From: Bufo bufo
Taxonomy: Eukaryota; Chordata; Amphibia; Anura; Bufonidae
NCBI RefSeq assembly: GCF_905171765.1
Contig: NC_053391.1
Location: forward strand, 687,885,257 to 687,949,256
Direction: 5' to 3'
Length of the DNA: 64,000 nt
Shown here piece after piece: positions 34,083 to 45,328 of this stretch. Under the pieces are notes generated by a model. That model was not told the origin of the DNA. It did no database searches and worked only from the letters and a program-made list of their open reading frames with translations. Each line of letters starts with the position of its first letter. Positions within the stretch are counted from its first letter, which is position 1. The position numbers were made by a program, and so were the translations under genes.

Positions 34083-34956
34083 TGTGGCGAAACCAACCTC
34101 GCCACTGGGTTTTGGAGGGGCCTGGCTGCTGGCCTCTTGCCTCAGGATTATGGCCCATACTAACTTTTAAACCCCTGAACCTATTCAAGTGAATTTTGGA
34201 TAGGTTTGTCCCCAGGTTATACTGGTTAAATTGATGTAAGTTATATGTATGGACAATGTAAACTCACAAAGTTGTAACAATTTATAATAAGTATAACTTG
34301 TCAGCTTGGGAGATAGTTGAGTGGATAGACAGAGGGGAGGAATATGCTGGGTGTGTTTCTATTGTCCCATTGTGCCATTGTCCCATTGTGTGTTTAAATG
34401 GTGATGTCTGTCCTGTTGTCCCCACATGTGTATTGGCGATTTCCCTTTGTCCTGAGAGATAATTGGATTGCTCCTCGGTTGTCTCCAGGACAGAGAGGAG
34501 GAAACCATGATGCATTGTGGGGGTGTGTTGTGTCTGTATCCTGAATTGCTGCATATCTGTCCTGTGTCACAGTCTTCATTCTGGTCCCCTAGGGGCGTGT
34601 ACACCAGATGGGCTTGGTTGTTTTATACCTCCCTGTGGGCGGACCTGTATTTTGCAACAACTGTAATAAAAACCAGGCTGGGTGTGCCAGCACCTCAGAC
34701 CACTGCTTGACCCTCAACACGGAGCCTTGTCTCGTTATTGGGGGGATCCACTGTATGCTGTTAGAGACCGATTGCCAGGGGTGTAAGCTGATTCCTGTTT
34801 CTCTGCTAGCAGCTATTCGTGAGGTTCCAGTTTAGAGTGCTATTTTGTATCCAGTTCGGGAGCTTGGTGTTCTGCAGTAGCTGTGCCTGTCTCTCAGAAA
34901 GGGGCATATCGCCTAAATGGATTTTAACCCCTTGTCTGCTGAAACGGTCCGTTACA
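34083..34956 (+). repeat. LTR of a gag-only or incomplete LTR retrotransposon
   Basis: It begins tgtggcgaaa and ends acggtccgttaca. It is immediately followed by ttggtggcaagcggcgggat (34957-34976), a typical primer-binding-site context for vertebrate Gypsy-like elements. An aataaa signal lies near 34665. It belongs to the same family as the solo LTR at 32251-33075. No second LTR is found on the right within the next 5 kb. Confidence 0.85.
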
Positions 34957-35046
34957 TTGGTGGCAAGCGGCGGGATCGTTCCTACAGCCAGAAGGACAGC
35001 TACAGGAGACACCATTTCTTTGGATTTTACAACTTAAGGGCAACGC

Positions 35047-37863
35047 ATGTCTCAGTACAGTGACCCTAAAAGCACCAGGATGGAACCAGCAGTGGAGTAC
35101 AGATACTCTGTTGAGGAATTTGACCGTATGATGTGGTTGCGGCTGAACTTCTTCGGACCCAATCCAGCTGAGAAATCCGTGAAGTTCGTGAGGAGTCTAG
35201 TGTTCAAGACCCTACTATACCGGGCAGAAGGTGACGGTCAGCTGCCACGTTGGGTGGACCTCCACCGGAAGTTACAGTTGCGGGACAGAGAGAGCTCAGT
35301 CTCCCCTCCCCAGCGGCAGAGTGTCCAGCAGGGAATTGGGAGCCCAGTCTCCATTCCCCAGTGGCAGTGTGAATTGCAGGGAATTGGGAGCCCAGTCTCC
35401 ATTCCCCAGCGGCAGTGTGAAGTGCAGGGAGAGGAGAGCAGCGTCCTCCCTCCCCAGCGGCAGGCTGAGTTACAGGGGGCAGAGGTAGTTGTTCCTGCCC
35501 CCCAGCAGCAGAGTGATATGCCGGGAAGGCAGTGTGAAATGCAGGGAGAGGAGAGCAGCGTCCTCCCTCCCCAGCGGCAGGCTGAGTTACAGGGGGCAGA
35601 GGTAGTTGTTCCTGCCCCCCAGCAGCAGGGTGATATGCCGGGAAGGCAGTGTGAAATGCAGGGAGAGGAGAGCAGCGTCCTCCCTCCCCAGCAGCAGGCT
35701 GAGTTACAGGGGGCAGAGGTAGTTGTTCCTGCCCCCCAGCAGCAGGGTGATATGCCGGGAAGGCAGTGTGAAATGCAGGGAGAGGAGAGCAGCGTCCTCC
35801 CTCCCCAGCAGCAGGCTGAGTTACAGGGGGCAGAGGTAGTTGTTCCTGCCCCCCAGCAGCAGCATGATTTCTTGGGAATTGGGAGCCCAGTCTCCATTCC
35901 CCAGCGGCCGAGTGATGTGCCGGGAATTGGGAGCCCAGTCTCCATTCCCTAGCGGCCGTGTGATGTACAGGGAATTGGGAGCCCAGTCTCCATTCCCCAG
36001 CGGCCATGTGATTTATTGGGAATTAGGAGTAGTGATGAGCGGGAGGTGCCATATTCGATTTCGCGATATTTCGCGAATATTCGCATGAATATTCGTGTTA
36101 TATTCGTCGAAATCGAATATTCGCAATTATTCCAATTATCGCGAAAATATTTTTTCGCATATTGCGAAAATTTATCTTGATAGTATAAGGCAACGTTCCT
36201 ATGCTAATGACTATGGCTAGGCTAATATGTGTATTTTACGAAATTTCGTAATATTGCTCTAACTTCGTCTCTTAGAATATTACGAATATTCTAAAAGACG
36301 AAGTTAGAGCAATATTAAGAACATTTGCAAAAGTCGAAATTGCGATGCGAGTAATATAACACGAAATAGTCGCATGAAGATTTAAACTTAGCATTGCTAT
36401 ATTCCATATTCTAGCCTAATATGGAATATAGCCCTGCTAAGTTAGCACTGCTATATTCCATATTAGGCTAGAATATGGAATATAGCTGTGCTAAGTTTAA
36501 ATCTTCATGCGACTATTTCGTGTTATATTACTCGCATCGCAATTTTAATATTGCTCTAACTTCGTCTTTTAGAATATTCGTAATATTCTAAAAGACGAAG
36601 TTAGAGCAATATTACGAAATTTCGTAAAATACACATAGATTGTATTTAAGCTAATATACTGCTATAGTAATAATTTTTAATAGTGTAAAAGGGATTTTGC
36701 AAATGTTTTTGATATTGCTCTAACTTCGTCTTTTAGAATATTCGTAATATTCTAAAAGACGAAGTTAGAGCAATATTACGAAATTTCTAAAAGACGAAGT
36801 TAGAGCAATATTAAGAACATTTGAAAAAGTCGAAATTGCGATGCGACTAATATAACACGAAATATTCGCATGAAGATTTCAACTTAGCACTGCTATACTC
36901 CATATTCTAGCCTAATATGGAATATAGCAGTGCTAACTTAGCACAGCTATATTCCATATTAGGCTAGAATATGGAGTATAGCAGTGCTAAATTGAAATCT
37001 TCATGCGAATATTTCGTGTTATATTACTCGCATCGCAATTGCGACTATTGCGAAATTTCGTAAAATACACATATAGATTAGATTGTAATTTAGCTAATAT
37101 GGAATATAGCAGTAAGTTGAAAACGCCACTGACTGGAGCAGCCAGGAAGCCAGGAATCCAAAGGACAGGTAAGAACAACTTTAGGGAAGTGGGAAAGAAA
37201 AAAATATAATAAAAAAAAAAAGAAAAAAAAAGAATATTCTATTTCGCGAATATATAGAACGATATTCTAAATATTCGCGAAATCTCGAAATTGCGATATT
37301 CGAGAAAAAAATTCGCAATTCGAATATTCGCGCTCAACACTAATTAGGAGCCCAGTCTCCATTCCCCAGCGGCAGGCGGAGTTACAGGGGGCAGAGACGG
37401 AGTTACAGGGGGGGTCGGTCCTGTCCCCCAGCAGCAGAGTGTCCAGCAGGGAATAGAGAGCCCAGTTTCCTTTCTCCAGCAGCAGGACACTGTATTGGGA
37501 GCGGAGACGGTCGGTCGCCCTCCCCAGCGGCTGGAAGTATGTATGGGAGAGGAGCTCGTTACCCCCTCTCCCCAGCGGCAGCTTAACGCACCACGGGGAG
37601 ACAGTAAGCCCCACAACAGTGCAGATGGGACCGTGGTCTCTGCACTTACAGCACAGGGAGTAGAGACAGTCGGTCTCCCCCTCCAACAACCAGGCTCCAA
37701 CCAGGCTTCTTCCATGGTAACGCTGCCACCAGGGCAGAGTACCGCTGATACCTGCCCACAAAGCAACCTCCACTCCAAGCCAGGGAGCAACACAGAGACC
37801 GGGAGTACCAGCTACCAACCTAACCTTGGTTACACAACAGGGTCTATGATTAGACGAATCTAA
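35047..37863 (+). pseudogene. Gag-like protein with Gln-rich tandem repeats, split by a MITE
   Basis: The ATG at 35047 lies 70 nt after the primer-binding site. The first ~80 residues (SVEEFDRMMWLRLNFFGPNP, then WVDLHRKLQLR) form a compact domain. Next comes a Gln/Pro-rich region: short 21-residue units (IGSPVSIPQ) and four 39-residue units (117 bp; EESSVLPPQRQAELQGAEV) between about 35420 and 35860. A CAG-to-TAG change stops the frame at 35950-35952. A foldback MITE occupies 36030-37342, and similar Gln-rich coding resumes at 37343 to a stop at 37861-37863. No zinc knuckle, protease or RT follows. It is probably an LTR-element gag or a non-autonomous derivative; function is otherwise unknown. 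Confidence 0.65.
36030..37342. mobile_element. hAT-type foldback MITE (1,313 bp) with perfect 8-bp duplication
   Basis: It begins tagtgatgagcggga and ends gcgctcaacacta, flanked by attaggag at 36022-36029 and 37343-37350. The interior is AT-rich and made of nested inverted repeats: ttttagaatattcgtaatat with its complement, gacgaagttagagcaatatt words in both orientations, and tatggaatatagc arms around 36400-36490 and 36880-36990. It has no coding capacity, so mobilisation would depend on a hAT transposase. Confidence 0.93.
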
Positions 37864-39001
37864 CGTGACTGGAATACTCAACAATTCAACAACAACACGA
37901 AAAGAGTATATGTAATTCCTTGAATAAAAAATATATTTTTTGAAATTCGTTTAAAAAGTGTACATGACCCAAATACAAGCAGCATGTATGGTGAGAATAT
38001 CCAAAATTGACCACATCTATAACACCCAATGGCTATAAAATGGAAACTATAACAATCATGTGTTGATATCAAAAAGACATGCTATGTGCCTGACTATGTG
38101 GAACAGTGGGATATATGAATCCCAACTATGTTCAACCGCACTGATGTCAATGAATGAATCTGATTGAAATAAAGTGACTGATGCACGTGGATGAACCTCA
38201 TCTGAAGTTCGTCATTACCTGTGTAGGTGGGCGTTATTGATGGGGGTACCGCGCGTTTCGTCGTCTTTAACTTCCTCAGGAGGAGTGAGCTTGTAATAAG
38301 GGATGATGGTCATTTAAATCGTATGTGGTCCTATCGCTATCCTTCGAGGATGAGGAGGAGGTGGAGGAGGATGAGGATGAAGCATGTTCACAGCGGGGTG
38401 GCACCCAACGCAGCTCGGGCCCATCCCTGGTGCGTGGCTGGGGGGAAACGCAGGACGATGATGATACGCCTCCCACAGAGGACAGCTTGTCCTTACCTCT
38501 GGGCAGCCTGGCACACATGAGCGACTACATGCTGCAGTGCCTGCGCAACGACAGCAGAGTTGCCCACATTTTAACGTGTGCAGACTACTGGGTTGCCACC
38601 CTGCTGGATCCCCGGTACACCTACACAGGTAATGGCGAACTTCAGATGAGGTTCATCCACGTGCATCAGTCACTTTATTTCAATCAGATTCATTCATTGA
38701 CATCAGTGCGGTTGGGATTCATATATCCCACTGTTCCACATAGTCAGGCACATAGCATGTCTTTTTGATATCAACACATGATTGTTATACTGTAGTTTCC
38801 ATTTTATAGCCATTGGGTGTTATAGATGTGGTCAATTTTGGATATTCTCACCATACATGCTGCTTGTATTTGTGTCATGTACACTTTTTAAACGAATTTC
38901 AATAAATATATTTTTTATTCAAGGAATTACATATACTCTTTTCGAATTGTTGAGTATTCCGGTCACGTTAGATTCGTCTAATCATAGACCCTGTTGTGTA
39001 A
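37831..39001. repeat. Inverted duplication (~385-bp arms) enclosing a hAT exon fragment
   Basis: The left arm 37831-38228 (acacaacagggtctatgatt onward, end of the gag-like frame plus repeat A) is repeated in reverse complement at 38618-39001. The spacer holds the rest of repeat A (to about 38345) and a hAT transposase piece (38345-38617). The right arm meets the hAT piece at cccggtacacctacac. Arms differ by few substitutions by eye. Confidence 0.85.
38345..38617 (+). pseudogene. hAT transposase fragment captured between inverted arms
   Basis: The plus strand reads EDEEEVEEDEDEACSQRGG, SLVRGWGE, SLSLPLGSLAHMSDYMLQC and CADYWVATLLDPRY without a stop. This matches residues about 840-935 of the transposase at 17457-20552. 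It is closer to an intact frame than most relics here, so the capture may be recent. No ATG or domain beyond this is present. Confidence 0.88.
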
Positions 39002-39473
39002 TAATGACGTGTGTTTATGCTTCTCCCGGGTTCCTAGTGTATGCTGAGGAGAGCAGTATGGCGGGGGTTAAATCTTAGCTCTCCATCCTGAGTCTTGATG
39101 AGTTCTTTTGACCGGTCTGCTATATAACCAGGCTGTGCTGTTCTCTTCATGTCCTGCGAACGGAAGATTCATGTACAGCTGGTTGCATTGTTCTACTGGA
39201 CCGAGATTAGCTCAGCCTCGTCCAGGTAGTCAGGGACTAATGTATTGTATTGTCAGCATCTGGACAAGACAGGACAACAAAAGACACATGCTAGCAAAGA
39301 AGCCCCAAAAATCTTCTCAGTGACCTTTACCTTTTTTTTCCCATACTGGTACAGCCTCCATACCATAGAGTGATACTATTATATAACACGCTTTCTACCG
39401 CACCTCAATAAAAAAAGTTCTACGTACAGGAGAACTAAAAAAAAAAGCTTTCTTTAATTGCGTCAGAAAAAAA
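39002..39473. other. No gene or repeat recognised
   Basis: Mixed sequence with short poly(A) runs near 39410-39450. It ends at the target duplication of the MITE at 39482. Confidence 0.35.
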
Positions 39474-39481
39474 CTGGCTTG

Positions 39482-39720
39482 TAGTGTTGAGCGAACTTCT
39501 GTTTTAAGTTCGGCGTCTAAAGTTCGGCTTCCGGTTAGCGGAGAATCCCGATATGGACTCCGAATTCCGTTGTGGTCCGTGGTAGCGGAATCAATAATCG
39601 GCCATCATTGATTCCGCTACCACGGACCACAACGGAATTCGGAATCCATATTGGGATCCTCCGCTAACCGGAAGCCGAACTTTAGATGCCGAACTTAAAA
39701 CAGAAGTTCACTCAACACTA
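39482..39720. mobile_element. Palindromic hAT MITE, 239 bp
   Basis: It begins tagtgttgagcgaac and ends gttcactcaacacta. The flanks ctggcttg (39474-39481 and 39721-39728) are a perfect 8-bp duplication. The two halves are near-perfect reverse complements around position ~39601 (arms include ggcttccggttagcgga and ccgttgtggtccgtggtagc), so a transcript would fold into one long hairpin. Confidence 0.95.
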
Positions 39721-39728
39721 CTGGCTTG

Positions 39729-40620
39729 GATTTACCTTTTTAACCAAAGCTGTGGTATGCAAAGACCATGTCAGATTACCATTATGGAAGCTCTCATTAG
39801 TACCGGAGGACCGGGAAGCGGTGAATGCAGCGCTCTCCAGGCTCTGTACCCACCGTTTCGTGGTCCTTGGCTGTTGACAGAGCATAGCCAACAGCAGGAA
39901 GAAGAAGAGCGCTGGAGGTGCGCGGCGGCATCCGGAGCAGGAGAGGTAAGTGGATTTTTTTATGTTATTTGCTCTGAGGCTGGGGGCTGATATATGGCGT
40001 AGGGGCTGATATAAGGCTTTATGTCACTGACACAATTAACATACTGATTAACTCTCCTATTACAGTAAGCGCTCATTCACGCGGCACAATTTGAGGTCCC
40101 CAATGCACAGGGACCATCCATGCAGCTGCCACAACCGATACAGACCCAATGAACTTGAATGGGTCCATGATCCGTCCGCACTGCAAAAAAAATAGAACGT
40201 GTTCTATTTTTTTAGCAGTGCGGAGGCACGGAGAGAAACCCCACAGAAGCATGGCGGAGTGCCTCTGTTCCACACTGACCTTCCAGATCATGGACCAATT
40301 CACGCATCAATCTGTGATGCGGGGTGCACAGGGCCGGTGCCCCCATATGATGGGCCGCAATACGAGCACCGCTGAACAACAGCAGTGTGCATAAGCCCTA
40401 AGACTGATGCGCAGGCGTTGTTATAAACCCCAAAAAATGGCTTTAGGTCACGCATAGAATTAACAGCCTGATTAAGTATTATATTTCTGTGTCACTGGTG
40501 CAATGGAGGTGTATTGCACCAGTCAAAAATACCTACAGGTCACCCACAGACTGAGCAGCTACATTAAAACCCGAACACTGTCCCTCAGTGCAGCGTCCTG
40601 TCCTTACACAAGTCAGAGCA
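39729..40620. other. Unassigned sequence
   Basis: No convincing gene. A possible foldback occurs at 40180-40225 (aaaaaaatagaacgtgttct with its complement). The remainder looks like old repeat sequence. Confidence 0.3.
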
Positions 40621-40624
40621 GAAT

Positions 40625-40828
40625 AGCGGCGCAGCACGTGACCCGGCGCAATACTACTGTAGGTATGACTGTCATGGCTTTCAAGTGCCCACAGCTTAAA
40701 CGCTTGTGCTGCAGCCTTTCAACATTTTTTATTTAAAATCCGAACACCGGACTCGAACATGGACTTTCGCGCCATTGTCCGTGATCTGGCAACCGGACAC
40801 CGTAATGTTCAGGTTCGCTCATCCCTAC
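40625..40828. repeat. hAT-type terminal fragment
   Basis: Contains cagcctttcaacatttttta and ends gttcaggttcgctcatcccta, the same style of terminus as 46629 and 44177. The matching left end was not found, so this is a fragment. Confidence 0.5.
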
Positions 40829-41310
40829 TCATAATATACACCTCAGCTGCTCCAGAACCTCCTAATACACACCCCATCTGCTGCAGAACTTCACAATATA
40901 CACCTCAGCTGCTGCAGAACCTCACAATACTTACCTTAGCTGCTGCAGAACCCCATAATATACACCTCAGCTGCAGCAGAACCTCATAATACTCACCTCA
41001 GCTGCTGCAGAACCTCATAATACACACCTCAGCAGCTGCAGATTGTCCTAATACACACCACAGCTGCTGCAGAACCTCATAATATAAACCTCAGCTGCTG
41101 CAGAACATTATAATACACACCTCAGCTTCTGCGGAATGTCCTAATACACACCTCAGCTTCTGCGGAATGTCCTAATACACACCTCAGCTGCTGTAGAACC
41201 TCATAATATAAACCTTAGCTGCTGCAGAACATCATAATACACACTTCAGCTGCTGCAGAACCTCATAATACACACCTCAGCTGCTGCAGAACATGATAAT
41301 CAGATGGTAC
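40829..41310. repeat. Minisatellite, 31-bp units
   Basis: About 15 units of cctcataatacacacctcag followed by ctgctgcagaa, with deletions and substitutions. Confidence 0.9.
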
Positions 41311-42489
41311 AGAACACATGAGACTTTGATCACATGATGTGTTTCGGCCTCAGTCACAGATCACATCATAAATGCTGCACAATATTTTGCCTCCTGCAAG
41401 GCTCCCTCCATTATGGAAACCACCAGATCTCATCATAATGGATCAGTCAGGAGTTGTTGTCCATCATTTCACAGCTTCGGCACTAGCGGGATTTTCGTTG
41501 TTGTGCTCCGATGATAGAGCGGAACAGTGAACGCCACGAGAGCAGATATGAACAATGCCTAATACACAACTCAGCCGCTGCAGAACATCATTATAGTGAC
41601 AAGAGAACTACAAGTCTCATCATGACCAGGTTGTTATTGGAAATTAGAGGGCAATACATGGAGGGGTAAAAGTGAGAACTACAACTTCCAGCATGTCCAG
41701 GCTGTTATTATGAGGCATCCATGAACATGACATGGAGAGGGACATACTGTAACAGGAGAGGACTACGGCTCCCAGCATTTTTAGGAAGTTATTATGAGTA
41801 GAGTTGAGGGAACACCTGGATGTTCGGGTTCGAGAAGTTCGGCCGAACTTCCCGGAAATGTTCGGGTTCGGGATCCGAACTCGACCCGAACTTCGTCCCG
41901 AACCCGAACCCCATTGAAGTCAATGGGGACCCGAACTTTTCGGCACTAAAAAGCCCAGGAAAGGGCTAGAGGGCTGCAAAAGGCAGCAAAATGTAGGTAA
42001 ATCCCCTGCAAACAAATGTGGATAGGGAAATGAATAAAAATAAAAATAAAATAAATATAAATTAACCAATATCAATTGGAGAGAGGTCCCATAGCAGAGA
42101 ATCAGGCTTCATGTCAGCAGAGAATCAGGCTTCATGTCAGCAGAGAATCAGTCTTCATGTCATAGCAGAGAATCAGGCTTCATGTCACCCACCACTGGAA
42201 CAGGCCATTGTCAGATATTTTTAGGCCCCGGCACCCAGACAGAGGAGAGAGGTCCCATAGCAGAGATTCAGGCTTCATGTCATAGCAGAGAATCAGGCTT
42301 CACGTCACCCACCACTGGAACAGGCCACTGTCAGATATTTTTAGGCCCCGGCACCCAGACAGAGGAGAGGTTTATTCAACTTTGGGTTGCCCCGCAATAT
42401 AATGGTAAAATGAAAATAAAAAGAGGATTGAATGAGGAAGTGCCCAGGAGTAGAATAATATATGTTTAAGGGGAGGTAGTTATAAATGT

Positions 42490-43650
42490 CTAATCTGCAC
42501 AAGGGATGGACAGGTCCTGTGGTATCCATGCCTGGTTCATTTCTATGAACGTCAGCTTGTCCACATTGGCTGTAGACAGGCGGCTGCGTTTGTCTGTAAT
42601 GACGCCCCCTGCCGTGCTGAATACACGTTCAGACAAAACGCTGGCCGCCGGGCAGGCCAGCACCTCCAAAGCATAAAAGGCTAGCTCTGGCCACGTGGAC
42701 AATTTGGAGACCCAGAAGTTGAATGGGGCCGAACCATCAGTCAGTACGTGGAGGGGTGTGCACACGTACTGTTCCACCATGTTAGTGAAATGTTGCCTCC
42801 TGCTAACACGTTCCGTATCAGGTGGTGGTGCAGTTAGCTGTGGCGTGGTGACAAAAAATTTCCTCGTCCTCCAGTAGTGGGCCCTGTCTGGCCACATTTG
42901 TACTTGGCCTCTGCTGTTGCAAAAAACCTCCCTCTGAGTCACTTCTAAGAGACTGGCCTGAAAGTGCTAAAAATGACCCCTCATCCTCCTCCTCAAGGAG
43001 ACATAGAAGTGGTATTGTAACGCTGATAACGGCGTCATCGCCACTGGCCATGTTGGTGGAGTACTCGAAACAGCGCAACAGGGCACACAGGTCTCGCATG
43101 GAGGGCGAGTCATTGGTGGTGAAGTGGTGCTGTTCCACAGTGCGACTGACCCGTGCGTGCTGCAGCTGAAACTCCACTATGGCCTGCTGCTGCTCGCACA
43201 GTCTGTCCAGCATGTGCAAGGTGGAGTTCCACCGGGTGGGCACGTCGCATATGAGGTGGTGAGCGGGAAGGCCGAAGTTACGCTGTAGCGCAGACAGGCG
43301 AGCAGCACATTGTTTGAAGAACTGCCACGCCAGGGAACTCCTTGAAGCTGCCTTTGGGGTGCTTGGTCCCAGATGGTGGTGGCCAGTAGCAGGCGGACTC
43401 TCTTGGCGGTGGGTGTTCTGCTTTTGCCCACTGCTCCCTCTTTTGTACACTGTTGGCTCGGTCTCACCACTGCCTCTTCCTCCGAACTCTGAAAGTCAGT
43501 GGCTTGACCTTCATTCCATGTGGGGTCTAGGACCTCATCGTCCCCTGCATCGTCTTCCACCCCTTCCACCCAGTCTTCCTTCCTGACCTCCTGTTCAGTC
43601 TGCACACTGCAGAAAGACGCAGCAGTTGGCACCTGTGTTTCATCATCAGA
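42490..43650 (-). pseudogene. hAT transposase, internally deleted copy
   Basis: From right to left on the minus strand: an acidic N-terminal piece (PTAASFCSVQTEQEV, EVLDPTWNEG), SSLAWQFFKQC joined directly to ARLSALQRNFGLPAHHLICD (so the finger, first and second catalytic Asp blocks are deleted), DVPTRWNSTLHMLDRL, FEYSTNMASGDDAVISV, then a join into TPQLTAPPPDTERVSRRQ and the C-terminal SVLSERVFSTAGGVITDKR, ending IPQDLSIPCAD. The two internal joins are deletions compared with 17457-20552. It shows the uninterrupted sequence at the point where the large copy has its 0.76-kb insertion. Confidence 0.92.
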
Positions 43651-43927
43651 AACACACTATTGATGGTTAAATGTACTTGGTGGCAGCTTGTGCTGTCGCA
43701 CCACAAGACACAAAATGGCCGCCAATCACCCCAGAAAAAAGTGACTGAAAAACGCTCTGGGCAGCCTTAAAACAGTGAGCAATTGAATAGCAGAGGTTGA
43801 ATGATACACAGCTGTACATCGATCACTTCAGTAAGTAAATCCCTGCCTAATCTCGCCCTAACAGCAGCAGCTGCCTCCTATCCCTACACTGATCAGAGCA
43901 GAGTGACGTGCGGCGCTAAGTGACTCC

Positions 43928-43980
43928 AGCTTAAATAGAGGCTGGGTCACATGCTGCACTGGCCAATCACAGCCATGCCA
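43928..43980 (-). promoter_or_regulatory. Core promoter candidate of the hAT derivative
   Basis: Minus-strand ctctatttaag (about 43930-43939) in the TATA position and a reverse CCAAT box (gattggcc, complement of ggccaatc at 43961-43968), as in the two other copies. Confidence 0.5.
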
Positions 43981-44185
43981 ATGGCTGTGATGTCCTCTTG
44001 GGGCAAGTAGTATGACGCTTGTTGATTGGCTGCTTTGCATCCTTTCAAAAAGCGCCAAGAAAGCGCCGAACACCGAACCCGAACCCGGACTTTTACGAAA
44101 ATGTTCGGGTCCGTGTCACGAACACTCCAAAATTCGCTACGAACCCGAACTATACAGTTCGGGTTCGCTCATCCGTAATTATGAG

Positions 44186-44939
44186 CCATCAGACGAAATA
44201 ACAAAAGGATAGAACTACAACTACCACTAAGTGACAACGTATAATAGAAGAGAAACCACTTACCTCTCCTCCAGGCACAGCACAGAAGCCCTGTCCCCTT
44301 ACAGGTCCTTCAACACTGCACTGAGCTCTGTCCTCATGCACTGGTCACATGAGGATGACATCACTCAGGTCCTCTCCACCTCATATCTTCTCTGTACATC
44401 GTGATCACTGCCCTGAACACACTGCTCGATTATATCTGAGGCCTGTGAACACCCAGAAACCAGGTAAAGTAACCTGGTGACTGGGTGTCCAGCAAAGAGG
44501 TCTGTCTGGCACCTCCTTCATAAGTCCACAGGTCGCACAGCCCTAATGCCAGCCCTGGCTGATGTACAGCCCTAGTGACTGCTACAGGGCAACTCATTAA
44601 GTGTTCTAATACTGTCTGGTCCTGACGCAGAGGGTACCATGGCTCTGGATACCATCAATGTGAAGGAGCAGAAGCCACATCGTACCATCTAGGTTCAGTC
44701 TGTACCACTGGGCTAATCCACATATCATACCAGAAATGTCCTCAAACCATGCCGCCTTTAATCCATGTAAACTTGGCCCGTATTTTTTGTTGGGAAGTGT
44801 GGCAACCCTATGTATGTAGTGTTTATGTTGCTCTGTGCTGTGTTGTGCATTGCTCTGCACCATTTGAACACTTTTAGATCGGGTTTGTGGTAAGATAGTG
44901 AGCTGCTGTACGTGGCAGAGCCACCATCATACCTTCCTC
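44186..44939. other. Unassigned sequence right of the hAT derivative
   Basis: No gene or repeat recognised. If 44940-45328 is a real terminal exon, its 3' untranslated region would lie here on the minus strand. Confidence 0.3.
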
Positions 44940-45328
44940 TTAGGAGCATGTGTCCATAGTAGCACGGTAGTTATTAGAGCCCAGTGCTGGTGCAGGTAAT
45001 GGCATGTGGTTCTGGGGTTGGCTTATGAATATATAGTAGTTGCTAGGCCTGGACTTATCCATCAGTGGCATGTTCATGAACTCTAGATCAGAGAAGATTT
45101 GCTGAACTGGAAAGACATTGGTGGGTAGGAGACCAAAGAGGCTTGTGCATTTCAGAAGAGGTAGGGGGCTGGAGGCTGGGGAGTGAGACACGGGGCCTGT
45201 GGAGATGCCATGCAGAGATTCAACTGGAGTAGCAAGGTAAACATCTGAGGGGAGCACTTCAGCTACTTCACTAGTGGAGGGGAATCTCTGGGAGCAAATG
45301 ATTATAGTATAGCAGGTGGGGGTCTCAG
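44940..45328 (-). CDS. Candidate terminal exon of an unidentified host gene
   Basis: A minus-strand frame with a good splice acceptor (gtgctttcccacag, complement at 45329-45342) runs 128 codons to a stop at 44940-44942. It encodes a Ser/Pro-rich segment (SLHGISTGPVSHSPASSPLP) followed by FGLLPTNVFPVQQIFSDLEF and ends NYRATMDTCS. It lacks repeat structure and resembles no transposon protein that I know, and base composition is unlike the nearby repeats. No upstream exon could be assigned. It may be a chance open frame. I do not recognise the protein. Confidence 0.3.

Larger units (their letters stand above)
41799..44177 (-). mobile_element. hAT deletion derivative (2,379 bp), relative of the large element
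   Basis: It begins tagagttgagggaacacctg and ends gggttcgctcatccgta. It is flanked by attatgag at 41791-41798 and 44178-44185, a perfect 8-bp duplication. Both termini, the cagaatcaggcttcatgtca repeats, transposase pieces and the promoter-like end match the 12569-23754 element. The catalytic core, the BED finger and both long arrays are missing, so it is an internally deleted, non-autonomous copy. Confidence 0.95.
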
